Below, in pieces: positions 37,813 to 46,900 of a stretch of DNA of 64,000 nt (its first letter is position 1; every line of letters starts with the position of its first letter). The position numbers were made by a program, and so were the translations under genes. The notes under the pieces were generated by a model. That model saw nothing but the letters and a program-made list of their open reading frames with translations. It was not told the DNA's origin and made no database searches. The DNA lies in contig DATFRP010000097.1 in assembly GCA_035263125.1 (NCBI GenBank), positions 28,588-92,587 on the forward strand, read 5' to 3'. Source of the stretch: Gp6-AA40 sp035263125 (lineage in GTDB: Bacteria; Acidobacteriota; Vicinamibacteria; Vicinamibacterales; UBA2999).

Positions 37813-38649
37813 ATGATTCGGCTCATTGGTATTGATGTGGACGGCACGCTCCTCGATTCCTTGGGACGCATGCCGGCCGACAATCGGGTCGCCATCCACA
37901 ATGCGGTCGCCGCGGGCGTCCATGTGGCGCTCGTCACCGGACGGAGTTACCCGTTTGCACGCCCCGTCGCCGACGGCCTGCCTTCATCGATCTCGCTGAT
38001 CGTGAGCAACGGCGCCGTCGAACGCTCGGTCGACGGCGCCACGCTCGCACGCCGTCTGCTGAATCGCGCGGTTGCGCGAACGGTGCTGACCGCCACGCTT
38101 CCGCACCGCGATGCGGCCGCGCTCATCTTCGATCGCGACGAGGAACGACAGGTCATCTTCGAGACGATGGACTGGGAGCATCCGGGGCGGAAGCGCTACT
38201 GGTCGCGCAATCACTCACACATCGCGCAGTCGATCCCGCTCGAGGATGCGCTCACCGAGGATCCGATTCAGGTGATGTTCAACGGATCAGTCGACACCAT
38301 GCGTCCGCTCGCCGACGCGCTCAAAAGGTCGATGGCGACGAGCGACGGCACGCAGACGTACTCGGTGCTGATGACCGAGTACGAACATCGCGATTTCTCG
38401 CTCGTCGATGTCACCGCACCTGAAGCGACCAAAGGCCGCGCACTTGCCTGGCGCGCCGAGCAGCTCGGTCTCACGCGCGACGAGGTCATGGCGATCGGCG
38501 ACAACTTCAACGACCTCGAGATGCTCGAGTTCGCGGGGATGCCGGTGGTGATGAGTAATGCCGTCGACGAGTTGAAGACGAGAGGCTGGCCCATCACCGG
38601 TCACCAGAATGAAGCCGGAGTGGCTCAGGCTATTAGAAGGTTCGTGTAA
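37813..38649 (+). CDS. Cof-type HAD-IIB phosphatase
   Basis: 278 aa HAD phosphatase of the Cof/YbiV type. Motif I GIDVDGTLLDS at residues 5-15 (Asp-x-Asp nucleophile pair), motif II LVTGRSY near 41, motif III/IV Lys in ATKGRALAWRA near 205 and AIGDNFNDLEM near 230. Members dephosphorylate sugar phosphates, FMN or similar; substrate is not predictable. Its TAA stop is created by the start of the palindrome at 38645. Confidence 0.85.
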   Translation: MIRLIGIDVDGTLLDSLGRMPADNRVAIHNAVAAGVHVALVTGRSYPFARPVADGLPSSISLIVSNGAVERSVDGATLARRLLNRAVARTVLTATLPHRDAAALIFDRDEERQVIFETMDWEHPGRKRYWSRNHSHIAQSIPLEDALTEDPIQVMFNGSVDTMRPLADALKRSMATSDGTQTYSVLMTEYEHRDFSLVDVTAPEATKGRALAWRAEQLGLTRDEVMAIGDNFNDLEMLEFAGMPVVMSNAVDELKTRGWPITGHQNEAGVAQAIRRFV

Positions 38650-38730
38650 TGCGAAATGCAAAATTCAAAATGCAAAAAGTCAGGCGCCCCACATAGCTGC
38701 GGCCATGTTGCATTTCGCATTTTGCATTAC
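38645..38730. repeat. AT-rich GTAATGC palindrome, gene-less relative of the S23 cassette
   Basis: GTAATGCGAAATGCAAAATT-type arm at 38645-38678 pairs with the complement at 38708-38730 around a 29-base GC-rich centre. The arm shares about 20 bases with the arms of the S23 cassette at 29355. Both flanking convergent genes (HAD phosphatase and esterase) take their TAA stop codon from the GTAATGC ends. Confidence 0.8.
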
Positions 38731-39476
38731 GGCGTCCCCTTCCACCCTATGCGTGTCTCGAGTACATCGAAAAACGCCGCGAGCTCCGAATCCCAGACCG
38801 ACCACGAGTGCTCGCCGCCTGGAATCTCTTTGAAGGCGTGCGCGAGGTGGTGCGCGTTCAATTGTGAGGCGAACTCGCGATTGGCCGGTAGCAGCGTGTC
38901 ACGCGTGCCGCACGAGACGTAAAAGTAGGTCACCGATCCTTCCGCGTTCAGGACCGCTTCGCCGGCATCCATCCCTACGGCAGGACTCAGCGCGCCGACG
39001 GCGCCGAACCGCGCCGGGTGCTGGAGCGCGGTCATGATCGCGATCCGGCCGCCCATCGAGATCCCGCCGATGGCGCGGCCTTGCTGCGTTGCGATCGTAC
39101 GGTAGTGCGCGTCGACGTAGTCGACCAGCTCCATCGCCACGAACTCGTGGTAACGCGCCTGCGCGTCGCGTGGGCGAGCGGTGTAGTTGCGGTCGGCCGC
39201 CGGCATGACGACGATCATCTCGTGCTGGCGTGCGAGAGCCGCGAACCCGGTGCGCGCCATGAAGGCCGTGTGATCCTGTCCGCCGCCGTGAAACAGGTAA
39301 ACAACGGGATAGCGCCGCTCCGTCTCGTCGTAGTGGGACGGCAGCAGCACAGCAACGATCCGCTCGTCACCAAGCGTCGTGCTTTGGACCCTCACAGTAC
39401 GCGCCTGGCCCCGTGCCTCGCCGGTACCACAGACGAGCGCGAGACCGGCGAACAGGCCGTAGATCAGGCGTCCCAT
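38727..39476 (-). CDS. Exported esterase-family alpha/beta hydrolase
   Basis: 249 aa with signal peptide MGRLIYGLFAGLALVCGTGE. Putative esterase family (PF00756, like S-formylglutathione hydrolase/antigen 85): oxyanion-hole region YLFHGGGQDHTAF near 68, nucleophile Ser in GISMGGRIA near 143, Asp in SCGTRDTLLP near 195 and catalytic His in PGGEHSWSVW near 223. It hydrolyses an ester outside the cytoplasm; substrate unknown. The stop codon belongs to the palindrome. Confidence 0.82.
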   Translation of the reverse strand: MGRLIYGLFAGLALVCGTGEARGQARTVRVQSTTLGDERIVAVLLPSHYDETERRYPVVYLFHGGGQDHTAFMARTGFAALARQHEMIVVMPAADRNYTARPRDAQARYHEFVAMELVDYVDAHYRTIATQQGRAIGGISMGGRIAIMTALQHPARFGAVGALSPAVGMDAGEAVLNAEGSVTYFYVSCGTRDTLLPANREFASQLNAHHLAHAFKEIPGGEHSWSVWDSELAAFFDVLETRIGWKGTP

Positions 39477-39555
39477 GCAGAGAGCCTACGTCATGTGTGT
39501 CGTCGTGTTAAGTGCGGAGTGAAGTGGTAAGGTAACGGTTTCGGAGGTCGCGAAG

Positions 39556-40398
39556 ATGCCGACTACTGTGAGTGCTCCTGACGTGCTCGTCTCCACCGAC
39601 TGGGTGGCGCAACATCGAACGGATCCCAATGTGCGAGTCGTGGAGGTCGACGTCGACACCACCGCCTACGATCAGGGACACGTCCCCGCCTCGGTAGGGT
39701 GGAACTGGTCGACAGAGCTGTGCGATACCGTCGTGCGCGACATCGTGCCGAAAGCGAAGCTGGAAAGTCTGCTCGGACAATCGGGGATCACTCCGCAGAC
39801 GACCATCGTGCTGTACGGCGACAACAACAACTGGTTTGCGGCATGGGCGTTCTGGCAGCTCAAGGTCTACGGACACCAGGATGTGCGCATCATGAACGGC
39901 GGTCGTAAGAAGTGGCTGGCCGAGGGGCGTGAGCTCGAAACCACCAAGGCCACGCCGACCGCGGTGGCCTACACCGCGAAGAACCCCGACTTCTCGATTC
40001 GTGCATACCTCCCCGACGTGCAGTCGGTGTATACGCGTTCTGATACCGTGCTGGTCGACGTCCGCAGCCCGCAGGAGTTCACCGGTGAGATCCTCGCCCC
40101 TCCAGGACTGCCGGAGACCTGCCAGCGCGGTGGACACATTCCTGGCGCTAAGAGCATTCCCTGGGGCAAGGCGTGCAACGAGGACGGCACGTTCAAGAGC
40201 ACCGAGGATCTGGTGGCGCTCTACGGTGGCCAGGGTGTCACACCGGACAAGAACGTCGTCGCATACTGCCGCATCGGCGAGCGTTCCAGTCACACCTGGT
40301 TCGTGCTGAAGTATCTGCTCAGTTTCCAGAATGTGAAGAACTACGATGGCTCGTGGACCGAGTGGGGCAATCTCGTGGGCGCCCCGGTCGAGAAGTAG
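39556..40398 (+). CDS. Thiosulfate/mercaptopyruvate sulfurtransferase (rhodanese)
   Basis: 280 aa with two rhodanese domains. The first (about 10-125) has RVVEVDVDTTAYDQGHVPAS; the second (about 155-275) has the catalytic cysteine in AYCRIGERSSHTWFVL. The loop CRIGERSS is typical of thiosulfate sulfurtransferases, which move sulfane sulfur to cyanide or other thiols. Start ATG 39556 has GGAGG eight bases upstream. Two GGCCGCCT-type hairpins follow before the next small gene. Confidence 0.88.
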   Translation: MPTTVSAPDVLVSTDWVAQHRTDPNVRVVEVDVDTTAYDQGHVPASVGWNWSTELCDTVVRDIVPKAKLESLLGQSGITPQTTIVLYGDNNNWFAAWAFWQLKVYGHQDVRIMNGGRKKWLAEGRELETTKATPTAVAYTAKNPDFSIRAYLPDVQSVYTRSDTVLVDVRSPQEFTGEILAPPGLPETCQRGGHIPGAKSIPWGKACNEDGTFKSTEDLVALYGGQGVTPDKNVVAYCRIGERSSHTWFVLKYLLSFQNVKNYDGSWTEWGNLVGAPVEK

Positions 40399-40400
40399 AA

Positions 40401-40441
40401 GCCGCCTTCAGGCGCGACGGAGAGGCCGCCTTCAGGCGGCC
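40401..40441. repeat. Two tandem GCCGCCTTCAGGCG hairpins
   Basis: A partial copy GCCGCCTTCAGGCGCG at 40401-40416 is followed by a perfect GGCCGCCT-TC-AGGCGGCC palindrome at 40424-40441, between the rhodanese gene and a small gene on the same strand. Confidence 0.65.
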
Positions 40442-40458
40442 TTCCAGAGGAGAGACCC

Positions 40459-40707
40459 GTGGCCGACACGTTGAGAAGTGAGGAGTTCCGCGAGACGAAG
40501 CAGGAGCTCGAGGGATGGCCCATCAACATCGTGTCGTACCGTGTGGGCGCGACCTATTACTGCACCATCGACAACGTCAGCCCCGGCGCACGCTTCGCGC
40601 GCGCCGAGGGTCCGACGCGCGAAGCCGCCGAATCCGCCGCGCTCGAGAAAGCCGCCCGATATCTGAAGCAGACCCGCCGCATGCCCACCGGCTCCTCTGG
40701 AGTGTAG
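40459..40707 (+). CDS. Small conserved-looking protein of unknown function
   Basis: 82 aa, GTG start with GAGGAGAG upstream. The sequence ELEGWPINIVSYRVGATYYC TIDN (shown split) continues to PTREAAESAALEKAARYL, suggesting an alpha/beta mini-domain; no known family recognised. It lies between two repeat hairpins, just downstream of the rhodanese gene. The stop TAG borders the next hairpin. Confidence 0.55.
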   Translation: MADTLRSEEFRETKQELEGWPINIVSYRVGATYYCTIDNVSPGARFARAEGPTREAAESAALEKAARYLKQTRRMPTGSSGV

Positions 40708-40732
40708 GCCGGGCCTGTTTTTCAGGCCCGGC
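40708..40732. terminator. GCCGGGCCTG hairpin with T-loop between convergent genes
   Basis: GCCGGGCCTG (40708-40717), TTTTT loop, CAGGCCCGGC (40723-40732): perfect 10-bp stem. The stop of the small gene touches its left side and the stop of the methyltransferase (40722-40724) lies inside it. A two-way terminator or mRNA 3'-end stabiliser is likely. Confidence 0.65.
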
Positions 40733-43700
40733 GTAACGCCCGCTCGAGCGATTCATCTTTCACGCTCCTGGGAATCAACGGAAACGTGCTCAGCACGTGT
40801 TCGAATTCAACGACCGTCACGCCGTACGCAGCAGCGATGAGCGCTTGGAGTTCTGCGTACTCCGGCATGTGCTCCACATCAGCCGTCGAGTGCATCAGTG
40901 ATTCTGTGAGCGTACATAGCCGCTCGAATAGCGGATGCCCCGCGCGGATGACCGGCACCGGCAGCTTCGAGACGAGTGCGACGGTGACGTGCGTGTTCAC
41001 ACGCATCCGAATCAGATAGTTCGCGACGAAGCTGTTGAGCAGCGCGCACAGCACCTGCTGTTCGCCAATGGCCAGCCTCGTCTTCAAGCAGAAGAGCGTG
41101 TGGGTGGTGACGGCGCGTGCCGGGACGATAGCGGCGATGAGGGTCAGCCGGTTGGTTGCGCTGGCGACGTCGCGATAGGCGAGTCTGGCGCGGCGGGGCA
41201 CGGTGACCGACACATCTGGGCGAAGCTGCAAACGGCACGTATCGAGTGACACGCGGAACGGTTCTACCTGCTTGCCCTCGACGACTGGTCGCGCATCGAT
41301 GCCGCCGGTGCACGGCGCGAACGAGTCGCGATCGTCACTCGCATTCAATTCCCGCCCGAACTGCACGTGCCAGCCGTCGTCGTGTGCGAGGCGGGGGATC
41401 GTAGCGCTGATGCGCTCGACGATCCGCAGGTCCTGCGCCGAGTGCAGATCGGGAATGCCGAGATCGTCGTCGCTGGACAACCGCGTGAGGAATGCGCGAG
41501 ACAATGCGATCGCGGCGCGATCGTCACGATCGAGCTCTTCAGGACGTGTGATGCCAAACCGGCAGGCAATCGACGATGTGGGCCGCCCGGCTGTGCACGT
41601 GAGCAGGATGAAACGGACGCTGCGATGGATCGGAAAGATCGCGTCGCGGTTGTCGAGGCCGGTCAGGCTGTCGACGTCGGCGCGATCGAACAGGTATCGG
41701 CGCAGTGGTGCCGCACCGGTGTCGCTTGCCAGACCAGACGGCAGCACGAAACCGATCCGGCCACCGGGGCGCACGAGCTGCAGCGCGCGCTCGACGAACC
41801 ATTGATAGAGGTTGGCGTGGACGCGCGTGTCCACGCGGTAGATCCCCGACTCGCGCACGAACGCGCTGAGGCGGCGGGCGTCGAGCTGTCGCCCCTGGCG
41901 TCGTTCGCCGTCTCCGCTGTCGCCGCGCACCATGTCCCACGGTGGATTGCCGACGATCGCATCGAAGCCGGCGGCGGCGCGCGGTGCCCCGCGGTCGTCA
42001 ACGAAGACCTCGGGAAACGCCAGCGGCCAGTGGAGAAAGCGCTGTTGCCCGGCAATGGCGTCAGCCTGCTCGACCAGCGCCGACGCGACGTGTCGTGGCA
42101 GGGCCGAGCGATCGGTGAAGTGATGCCTCGCGAGCTCGTGAAAGGTGGCTCGATCGGGTGCCGGGCCATCGTTCCAGAACCACGCCGCGCACCAGAGATC
42201 GAGCACGCGCCGCCACGAGCGAAGGAGCGAATGGTCCTCGAGGAGCGACGCGATCGTCCGCTCCTTGGCACGGACGATCGCTGCAGTGTCGTCGGGCTCG
42301 GAGGCGACGCGCAGTCGAAGACGGACGGCGTGCTCGACGGCGCTCGTGAGGCCGGCGCGATCGAACAGTGGCAGCTCCTGCCGATCCCGGTATCGCGCCG
42401 CACGCCGTCCCCGATATCGCCACACATCGTCCGGGGATGCGCCGACCAGGCTGTTGCCGGTAAGGAGATGGTGGTCGAGAAACGACAGAGGCTTGTCCGC
42501 AGCGAGTGTGGCGAGCCACAGCGATAACCTCGCCAGCTGTACCGCCATCGGGTTCAGATCGACCCCGAAGAGGCACCGCGAGGCGACATCGCGGCGCAGC
42601 CCGGCGCGGTCGGCGGGCGTGATGTCGTGCGCGTGCCAGCGGCCTTCGCGGATCAAGGCGTCTTCAGCCGCAGCGCTGAGATACCGGCACGCGGCGACGA
42701 GGAATGCGCCGCTCCCCATCGCCGGATCGAGGATACGGATCGCAAGCATCTCGTCCGCGCTCCTGCCGTCGATCAACGGCTCGAGTGTCCGTCGCACGAG
42801 GAAGGCGGTCATCGATCGCGGCGTGTAGAAAGTGCCGCTCGCCTTGCGGAGATCTCGCGTCCGCGTGAGCTGCTCGTCTTCAGACGAAGCCGGCTCGTAC
42901 TCGAGGACCCGCTCGTAGACGGCTCCTAATTGCTCGACATCGAGATCGCGATAGACGATCCGGGCGCGGCGGCCGTGGCGATTGACCGGTGTCGTGCTCA
43001 CGGCCATCAGGGCGCGCGTCATCACCGCATCGCTGATCGGCGTGTTCTCGAACGCTTCGGCCTGCACCGGCGCAAAGAGCCGTCCGTTGAAAGCGGTGAC
43101 CCGCAGCTCGCCCGCAGCAAAGCCGGTGTGAGCAAGCTTCGAGATCGCCCGAACCGCGAACCACAGGCCGCGGCAGGCACGGCCGGTCAGCAGTGTCGCA
43201 ACGATCGCATCGAGGCTGTAGCGGTCGCGATACACCGGATGCCAGATCGGCACGAGCCCGCGTGCCTCAGCGAACAACAAGAACAACACGCGGTACAGAA
43301 CCGTGAGCGACTGTTCGAAGAGCAGCGTCCGGCCGCGACGGGGCCGGCGTGCCGCCAGTGCGCCGAGCAAGACTTCGAGCGCTTCGAGAACACCGGTCCC
43401 AAGCGCCTTGCAGACCTCGAGGCCGTGGCGACTCGACAGGTCGACTGCGCGATCGAGCAACGGCGTCGCGCCCGACAGCGCGCCGGCGTGGAGCAGTGCC
43501 CAGAAGATCGCCTGCGCCTCGCGTTCGTGACCGAGTTGCGCGAGATCGAACTCCAGATACTCGCGCGACCACGTGCGTCGCGCATCGACGAGACGCAGCA
43601 CCTGTCCGTTACCGCACAGGCACCATCGCGCGTCCGATCCGATCGCGTCCTTGACGACCGGCCTCCACATGCGATCGATCGGCTCGCCCCAACCGATCGT

Positions 43701-43991
43701 CAGTGCGCTCAGGCACACGCTCCCGCCCGCGGTGAGCCGCAGCGCGCAGGTGTGCTCCGACTCGATCCGCTGAACGGTGAACAGCCCGAGGAGATCGAGC
43801 AGCGGCATCAGGGCGACGTCTGCAATGGCGCGAACGCTCGACGTCGTGCCTAGCGACGCCTCGAGACGAACGGCCCATCGGCCAAGCCGCGGCGACATCG
43901 ACGAGGGTGGGCTCGCGAAACCCGGCATCGAGGGAAGAACATCTCGAGCGAACGACGCAGTAATCAGCCGTCCGCGGACGCCGGGAATCAT
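40722..43991 (-). CDS. Eco57I/DrmMI-like N6-adenine DNA methyltransferase
   Basis: 1089 aa. Residues 1-380 are a helical region with LCGNGQVLRLVDARRT and a hydrophobic core LTVLYRVLFLLFAEARGLVP as in type IIG and DISARM methylases. The catalytic domain has SGTFYTPRSM near 385, AdoMet-binding DPAMGSGAF at 422-430, VDLNPMAVQLARLSLWL near 477, HWPLAFPEVF near 654 and NPPW at 682-685; a C-terminal specificity-type region follows. It should methylate adenine at N6 in a specific site. No PD-(D/E)xK nuclease motif is visible. ATG 43991 is chosen since it overlaps the helicase TGA (ATGA); upstream starts give no family residues. Confidence 0.82.
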   Translation of the reverse strand: MIPGVRGRLITASFARDVLPSMPGFASPPSSMSPRLGRWAVRLEASLGTTSSVRAIADVALMPLLDLLGLFTVQRIESEHTCALRLTAGGSVCLSALTIGWGEPIDRMWRPVVKDAIGSDARWCLCGNGQVLRLVDARRTWSREYLEFDLAQLGHEREAQAIFWALLHAGALSGATPLLDRAVDLSSRHGLEVCKALGTGVLEALEVLLGALAARRPRRGRTLLFEQSLTVLYRVLFLLFAEARGLVPIWHPVYRDRYSLDAIVATLLTGRACRGLWFAVRAISKLAHTGFAAGELRVTAFNGRLFAPVQAEAFENTPISDAVMTRALMAVSTTPVNRHGRRARIVYRDLDVEQLGAVYERVLEYEPASSEDEQLTRTRDLRKASGTFYTPRSMTAFLVRRTLEPLIDGRSADEMLAIRILDPAMGSGAFLVAACRYLSAAAEDALIREGRWHAHDITPADRAGLRRDVASRCLFGVDLNPMAVQLARLSLWLATLAADKPLSFLDHHLLTGNSLVGASPDDVWRYRGRRAARYRDRQELPLFDRAGLTSAVEHAVRLRLRVASEPDDTAAIVRAKERTIASLLEDHSLLRSWRRVLDLWCAAWFWNDGPAPDRATFHELARHHFTDRSALPRHVASALVEQADAIAGQQRFLHWPLAFPEVFVDDRGAPRAAAGFDAIVGNPPWDMVRGDSGDGERRQGRQLDARRLSAFVRESGIYRVDTRVHANLYQWFVERALQLVRPGGRIGFVLPSGLASDTGAAPLRRYLFDRADVDSLTGLDNRDAIFPIHRSVRFILLTCTAGRPTSSIACRFGITRPEELDRDDRAAIALSRAFLTRLSSDDDLGIPDLHSAQDLRIVERISATIPRLAHDDGWHVQFGRELNASDDRDSFAPCTGGIDARPVVEGKQVEPFRVSLDTCRLQLRPDVSVTVPRRARLAYRDVASATNRLTLIAAIVPARAVTTHTLFCLKTRLAIGEQQVLCALLNSFVANYLIRMRVNTHVTVALVSKLPVPVIRAGHPLFERLCTLTESLMHSTADVEHMPEYAELQALIAAAYGVTVVEFEHVLSTFPLIPRSVKDESLERALRRA

Positions 43992-46417
43992 CGAAGGAGC
44001 ACGGCAAACGCGAGCGCTGCGGCGTCCGCAATGACCTGGCCTCGCCGCTCGAGCTCTCCGAGACGGGCGGCGCATCGGGACAGCGCTTCTTCGATGACGG
44101 CATTCTGGGAGACCGCCGCGCGTTCAAGGCGTCGATCGAAGAGCCCCGGTTGGACGAGTGCTGCCGAGAGCCGCGCGCGTCGTTCGGTGAGTGCGTCGGC
44201 GATCGCTCGTTCGCGTCGGATGGCGAGCGCCAACTGCGGGCGCTGCGCCTCGGCGACAGCGATACGTGCGCGTTCGTTCTTGCGTTCGACGACCGGGACG
44301 AGCTGTTCGATTGACCTCGCCACCCACACTCGTATCTCGTGGTGGGCACGCGATTCGACGTGTGCGTGTGCCGCGAGCGCCGTCAACGTGTCCCAGACGA
44401 CGTGGAGGCCGTTGTCGAGGAAGAGATGTCGGTAGACGAAGTAGCTGTCGGCTCCCTCACGGCCGGTGCCGACGTGGTGTCGTCGTTTCAAGACGGTCAC
44501 GCAGGGTCGCGAGTCTGGCGCCCTCTCGACACCGGGCGCGAGAGCACGGGCGAGCTCGAGGCGAGCCGCTTCCGCCTCGGCATCCGGTTGGAGGTGTGCG
44601 GTGATCACGTTGATGGGCACGGCCATTGATGAACGCAGCCGGGCCTCGCCTTTTTCGAGTGCAGCTCGCCGCCCGCCGATCACCACGTCGGCAATCTCGG
44701 AGTCGGTCATGGGACGAAGCTCGTTGAGCGCGTCGGCGACTCGCGCTGTTCGCAACAGCAGCCGCGCGACCGACTCCTCTTCGCTCGTCCCGGCGGCCAG
44801 CAGATGGATCGCGTGCACACGCCGCGTCTGTCCGATGCGTTCAACGCGACCTATCCGCTGTTCGAGCCGTACCGGTGTCCACGGCAGCTCGAGGTTGATT
44901 ACGAGCCGGCATCGCTGGTGGAGATTCAGCCCTTCACTCGCAGCGTCCGTAGCCAGCAGCAGCGGGGCGTCACCGCGAGTGAACCGCCGCGCGACCTCGT
45001 CGCGCTCCGCGGTGGTCAGCCCTCCGTGAAGCAGCAGCGGCGAACAGGTCGCGAGCGCCGACGCCATGGTTGCGAGCGTGTCGCGATACTCGGTGAAGAC
45101 GATGGCCGGCTGGCGCGCGCGGCGAAGACATCGGGCGATCGCGTTCAGCTTCGATTCGCGGTGCGACCCGCGTCTGGCCAGTTCCAGCAGCCGTTGCAGC
45201 CACAATCGCTCATCCCGCTCGTTGTGAAGCCCAGGCGTCGCGAGTGCCACCATCGGTTCGTCGTCATCGGCGAGGTCGTCGAAAGGAAGCCTCGTCTGGA
45301 ACGGGTCGTCGTCGGTTCGAGTCAGGAGTGCGAGCCGGCGTTCGATCGATCGAGCGAGCGACGCGGCGCTGCTGCACGCCCGACGGCAGAGAACGCCTGC
45401 GGCCAGACGGGCGCCGGCCGACGAGACGCCCTTCTGCATCCAGATCAGACGCACGTAGATCGTGAGCACGCGGTGCATCTCGATTTCGGCGATTGAGGGC
45501 TGCACCCGCAACGACACCATCCGTCTCGACGAAGACATGCCGATGTCGCCGCGTGTTCGACGAAAGACCAGCAATGGAAAGGTGCGCCCGAGATCTCCGG
45601 TGCCGCAGAGGCGTTCAAACGCCTCGTCGTCGCCAGAGTGAGGGGTGGCGGTGAGGAGAACGACAGTCCTCCCACGCTCGGCGAGCGCGAGCGCGGCGGT
45701 CGCGCGATCGGAGCGTCCCGCGAGCGCGTGCGCTTCGTCGAAGACGACGAGATCCCAGACCAGGGCTTCGAGCGAACGCAGCACTTCCGCACGCTTCACG
45801 AAATCGAGCGACGTGATGATCAGCGGATGCGCCGACCAGGGATTGCGGAGCGCCGCCCAACTCTGTCGCGCGAGCGCATTCGAATCGAGGATTGACGCCT
45901 CGAGTGCGAGGCGTTCGTGGAGTTCGTCACGCCACTGCGCCCTGAGGCCCGCCGGCGTGACGATGAGCACGTGCGCGTCTGGTGTACGGAGCAGCGTCTC
46001 GTTGATGATCAGGCCTGCCTGCACCGTCTTCCCAAGGCCGACTTCGTCAGCGATCAGAACCCGTGACGCGAGACCGCGCGTGATTGCAAGAACGGGCTCG
46101 AGCTGAAACGGCAGCACGGCGAGGGTCGAGCGAGGTCTGGTCCGAAGCGTGTCGGGTGAGGATGTTGCTTCGCTGAGCTCCGCACGCAGCCGGCGGCACC
46201 ACGTTCGCGGCCGCACGATTCGCGGCCCGGCCGATTGTGGCAGCCGCTCCCACGGTTCATGCGGGAGCAGGAAGCACGCGTGCTCGCCGCGATTGCTGCG
46301 ATCGCGCCCGCGGACATCGAGCCAGGCGCCACTCGATCCCTCGACGTAGCGGCTGACGCTCCATCGTTCGTCTCGAATGCGAACGACGTCTCCGGGACGC
46401 AGCGCGGTCGCAGCCAC
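43988..46417 (-). CDS. SNF2-family helicase/translocase (DrmD-like)
   Basis: 809 aa from GTG 46417. N-terminal SH3-like barrel (LRPGDVVRIRDERWSV), then SF2 motifs: Walker A DEVGLGKT at 124-131, motif Ia VTPAGL, DEAH box at 227-230, TATPHSGD at 256-263, motif IV/V FTEYRDTL and DAASEGLNLH, motif VI QRIGRVERIGQTR at 520-532; C-terminal ~270 aa are helical. Such proteins translocate on double-stranded DNA. Together with the overlapping methyltransferase this resembles the drmD-drmMI pair of class 1 DISARM phage defence, but drmA, drmB, drmC are absent within the neighbourhood. Probable role: defence or epigenetic restriction, inferred. Confidence 0.82.
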   Translation of the reverse strand: MAATALRPGDVVRIRDERWSVSRYVEGSSGAWLDVRGRDRSNRGEHACFLLPHEPWERLPQSAGPRIVRPRTWCRRLRAELSEATSSPDTLRTRPRSTLAVLPFQLEPVLAITRGLASRVLIADEVGLGKTVQAGLIINETLLRTPDAHVLIVTPAGLRAQWRDELHERLALEASILDSNALARQSWAALRNPWSAHPLIITSLDFVKRAEVLRSLEALVWDLVVFDEAHALAGRSDRATAALALAERGRTVVLLTATPHSGDDEAFERLCGTGDLGRTFPLLVFRRTRGDIGMSSSRRMVSLRVQPSIAEIEMHRVLTIYVRLIWMQKGVSSAGARLAAGVLCRRACSSAASLARSIERRLALLTRTDDDPFQTRLPFDDLADDDEPMVALATPGLHNERDERLWLQRLLELARRGSHRESKLNAIARCLRRARQPAIVFTEYRDTLATMASALATCSPLLLHGGLTTAERDEVARRFTRGDAPLLLATDAASEGLNLHQRCRLVINLELPWTPVRLEQRIGRVERIGQTRRVHAIHLLAAGTSEEESVARLLLRTARVADALNELRPMTDSEIADVVIGGRRAALEKGEARLRSSMAVPINVITAHLQPDAEAEAARLELARALAPGVERAPDSRPCVTVLKRRHHVGTGREGADSYFVYRHLFLDNGLHVVWDTLTALAAHAHVESRAHHEIRVWVARSIEQLVPVVERKNERARIAVAEAQRPQLALAIRRERAIADALTERRARLSAALVQPGLFDRRLERAAVSQNAVIEEALSRCAARLGELERRGQVIADAAALAFAVLLR

Positions 46418-46538
46418 GCCGGGCTACAGTGCAGGCACTATTCCAAAGCGAAATTGGGCCTGAAATGGCTTCTGGCCGTTCAGAAGTACGAAGAATACTC
46501 GCGCGGAGGAGTACGGCGATCGTGAGGAATTGCGTACC

Positions 46539-46900
46539 TCACGGCACCACCTGCACCGGCGCGGCCGACGACGACACACCGAAGTAGGTGCTGACCACCG
46601 ACGCCGTAGCTGGTGCGATTCCCTCGACGTAGGGATTCGGGAACACGCCGTTGCCGCTGTCGGCCTTGAGAATCGCGGTATCGCTCGACGTCGTCTTCAA
46701 CAGGCCAGGTGCGGACTGTCAACCTGCCCGCTGTCGAAGGAAAGCTGCACGCCGAACGGCATGCGTCCGGCTCCTGCTTTCAACGTCGCTGGCGGCGAGA
46801 TGCTCACACCCGTGATTCGCCGGATGGTGATGTTCTGTCCCCCCGCGTTCAGGAGAAATGTGTGCGTGCGTTGCGAAATGGTTGCAGCGATCATCCATCG
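46539..46900 (-). pseudogene. Frameshifted remnant of a secreted-type protein
   Basis: Two adjoining minus-strand reading frames with plausible protein composition: ISQRTHTFLLNAGGQNITI ... FGVQLSFDSGQVDSP (46697-46882), then after a shift near 46700 LLKTTSSDTAILKADSGNG ... APVQVVP up to the stop at 46539. Thr/Ser/Gly/Val-rich beta-type composition suggests an exported protein end. No start or complete domain. It fills part of the 666-bp stretch without an intact gene between the helicase and smr; bases 46418-46538 and 46901-47065 show nothing clear. Confidence 0.4.

Noticed and set aside
40722..46417. Complete class 1 DISARM system
   Set aside because: Only helicase and methylase are present; drmA, drmB and drmC are not found in the window.
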